NCBI GenBank assembly: GCA_025924295.1
Contig: JAICEG010000085.1
Location: 1-14,266 of the forward strand
DNA length: 14,266 nucleotides
From: Vicinamibacteria bacterium
GTDB lineage: Bacteria > Acidobacteriota > Vicinamibacteria > Vicinamibacterales > UBA2999
Reading direction: 5' to 3'
How positions within the stretch are numbered: position 1 is the first letter of the stretch; each line of letters starts with the position of its first letter. The translations under genes and the position numbers were made by a program. Shown in pieces: positions 12,481-14,266 of this stretch. The notes beneath the pieces are model-generated. The model did no database searches, had not been told where the DNA came from, and worked only from the letters and a program-made list of their open reading frames with translations.

Positions 12481-14266
12481 GTGAAGGAGTCTACGCTTTC
12501 CAGGCGGCTCAGCGAGTTCCTCGGCGTGGCGCTCTTCGCGCTCGCGCTGATCTGGTTGATCTCGCTCGTCACGCACGATCCTGCTGACCCCGTCTGGTTC
12601 TTCACGACGGGGACTGGTGAACCTCCGGTCAACTTCGTCGGCCGCGTCGGCGCGTTTCTGTCGGAGCTGTCGTTTCAGTTGTTCGGTTACGCTGCGTTTC
12701 TGATTCCCGCCGTCATCGCTGTCGCGGGCTGGCATTACTTCTGGTGCCAGATTCCCGCGGCCGCCTACACCAAGCTGACCGGAGTCGGTCTGCTCTTCCT
12801 CGCATCGAGCGCGTTCCTCAGCCTGGTCTTCGGCGATGCCGACGTCGCGGGCAAGACGTTCTACGCGGGTGGGTCGGCTGGTTCGTGGCTTGGCAGTGGG
12901 CTGTCGGAGTATCTCAACCGGACTGGCTCTCTCATCGTCCTGATGACGCTGATCATCCTGGCGGTGATCCTGTCGACGCAGTTCTCCTTCGGCAAGATGT
13001 TCGCGACCGCTTCGGTCAACTCCAAGGATCTCTCCTCACGCGGCGTCGGGTGGCTGCGTGGATGGCTGGACGATCGCAAACGCGATCGCGCGCGTCGCGA
13101 GGTCATCACCAAGCAGGCCCGCAAAGCAGCTTCGGCCAAAGACGATGCAGCTGACGGCGACGAACCGGCGCCTGCCCGCGCACCGCGAGTGGCACGGCCG
13201 ACGGCCGACGCACCGGGGGCATCGCCCTCACCGCGGCAGACGCCGGTGGTTGCGCAGAAGCGACCTGAAACACCGCCGCTTCCACTTGCCGACCCGGATC
13301 TGAAGTCCCCGGCGCAGAAGCGGCATGGAGCGTTCACGCTGCCGCCCATGACATTGCTCGACGCGTCGAAGGCCGAGCGCAAGATCGACGAGCGCGAGTT
13401 GATGGACTCGGCGCGACTGCTCGAGGAGAAGTGCCGTGAGTTTGCCGTCGAGGGACAGGTCGCGCAGATCCATCCGGGTCCGGTCGTCACGACGTTCGAG
13501 TTCAAACCGGAAGCGGGCGTGAAGTACAGCAAGGTCACCGGGCTTGCCGACGACCTGTGTCTGGCCATGCAGGCCGAGTCAGTGCTCATCGATCGCATTC
13601 CTGGCAAGTCCACGGTCGGCATCCAGATCCCGAACCCGAACCGCGAGGCGATTTCGCTGCGCGAACTGCTCGAATCCGATGCGTATCAGCGCTCGCAATC
13701 CAAACTGACGCTCGCTCTCGGCAAGACCATTCATGGCGAGCCGTACGTCACGGACCTTGCCACGATGCCGCACCTGCTCATCGCCGGATCGACCGGAACC
13801 GGTAAGTCGGTCGGGCTCAACGCCATGTTGACCAGCCTGCTCTATCGGGCCACGCCCGATGAAGTGCGCTTCATCATGATCGACCCCAAGCGGCTCGAGC
13901 TCGGCATGTACGAGGAGATTCCGCACCTGCTCTCCCCTGTCGTCGTCGATCCGAAGAAGGCAGCGAACGCCCTGCGTTGGGCGGTGCGTGAGATGGAAGA
14001 ACGGTACAAGACGCTTGCCGCCGAGGGCGTGCGCAACATCGAGCAGTACAACCGCAACGCGCGAAACGTCATCGCCGAACGAGGCCCGTCCGACGATGCG
14101 CCGAAGCCGCTGCCGTTCATCGTGGTGGTGATCGACGAGTTGGCCGACCTGATGATGGTGGCGAGCAACGAGGTCGAGGAGTCGATCGCCCGGCTGGCGC
14201 AGATGGCGCGGGCCGTCGGGATCCACCTGATCCTCGCGACACAGCGGCCGTCGGTGGATGTCATCA
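12481..14266 (+). CDS. ftsK: DNA translocase FtsK (3' partial)
   Basis: FtsK is a septum-anchored motor that pumps DNA to clear and resolve chromosome ends at division. The frame runs off the window after 595 residues. Four membrane segments lie at about 14-30, 66-88, 99-117 and 149-168, as in FtsK/SpoIIIE. A charged then Pro/Ala-rich linker follows (about 178-290), short compared with E. coli. The motor alpha/beta domains begin near LLEEKCREFAVEGQV. Walker A is AGSTGTGKS (435-443; K442) and Walker B is IVVVIDELADLMM (547-559; D552, E553). QMARAVGIHLILATQRPS follows the family exactly. The gamma domain that reads KOPS is beyond the window. The GTG start is two bases after the rnj stop, with GGAG eight bases upstream. 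Confidence 0.95.
   Translation, partial: MKESTLSRRLSEFLGVALFALALIWLISLVTHDPADPVWFFTTGTGEPPVNFVGRVGAFLSELSFQLFGYAAFLIPAVIAVAGWHYFWCQIPAAAYTKLTGVGLLFLASSAFLSLVFGDADVAGKTFYAGGSAGSWLGSGLSEYLNRTGSLIVLMTLIILAVILSTQFSFGKMFATASVNSKDLSSRGVGWLRGWLDDRKRDRARREVITKQARKAASAKDDAADGDEPAPARAPRVARPTADAPGASPSPRQTPVVAQKRPETPPLPLADPDLKSPAQKRHGAFTLPPMTLLDASKAERKIDERELMDSARLLEEKCREFAVEGQVAQIHPGPVVTTFEFKPEAGVKYSKVTGLADDLCLAMQAESVLIDRIPGKSTVGIQIPNPNREAISLRELLESDAYQRSQSKLTLALGKTIHGEPYVTDLATMPHLLIAGSTGTGKSVGLNAMLTSLLYRATPDEVRFIMIDPKRLELGMYEEIPHLLSPVVVDPKKAANALRWAVREMEERYKTLAAEGVRNIEQYNRNARNVIAERGPSDDAPKPLPFIVVVIDELADLMMVASNEVEESIARLAQMARAVGIHLILATQRPSVDVI

Noticed and set aside
12861..13622. A 253-codon minus-strand open frame opposite ftsK
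   Set aside because: Low-complexity Ser/Arg/Ala translation lying under the FtsK linker and motor start; no start signal or family pattern.
1..14266. CRISPR array, insertion sequence, toxin-antitoxin or defence island
   Set aside because: No spaced identical repeats, terminal inverted repeats with transposase, or defence-type genes appear; the genes are tightly packed housekeeping genes with uniform composition.

Overview
The window is a gene-dense, GC-rich bacterial chromosome segment made almost entirely of housekeeping genes: DNA repair, rRNA modification, CoA synthesis, RNA decay and chromosome segregation. I see no transposase, integrase, phage gene, tRNA, rRNA or CRISPR array. The gene content and style (a single RNase J next to FtsK, LexA followed by a DUF3467 protein and endonuclease III, a PAGT/glycine-zipper protein) would fit Acidobacteriota, perhaps the Vicinamibacteria group. 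That placement is inference; nothing in the window proves it.

Layout. Positions 1-558 (+) hold the end of a PAGT-repeat, glycine-zipper protein. It meets an eight-gene minus-strand run head-on at a two-tier hairpin (571-610). Read in its own direction (7587 down to 611), the run encodes a secreted protein of unknown function, RecG helicase, RsmD 16S rRNA methyltransferase, CoaD, a class I aminotransferase, a GlcD-type flavin dehydrogenase, a small CoA-binding protein and a CDGSH iron-sulfur protein. Several junctions overlap by 4 bases or are 2 bases apart, so the run looks like one operon.

From about 7600 transcription diverges. The plus-strand run encodes LexA, a DUF3467 protein, endonuclease III, a minimal zinc metallopeptidase, RsmA (KsgA), RNase J and FtsK; FtsK is cut by the window end. 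The spacing is tight except for a roughly 200-base gap before RNase J.

How it fits together. lexA and the recG run share one 124-base divergent region. It contains a good lexA promoter with a candidate LexA operator (CTTC-N7-GTTC) between its -35 and -10, so one site could autoregulate lexA and perhaps also touch the recG side. The RNase J leader starts at a promoter overlapping the rsmA stop codon and can fold into several hairpins; it is the most interesting non-coding sequence here. The recG reading frame continues upstream of any ATG, GTG or TTG start with clearly RecG-like sequence, so its true start is unusual or the sequence carries an error. No wholly new multi-gene system is evident.
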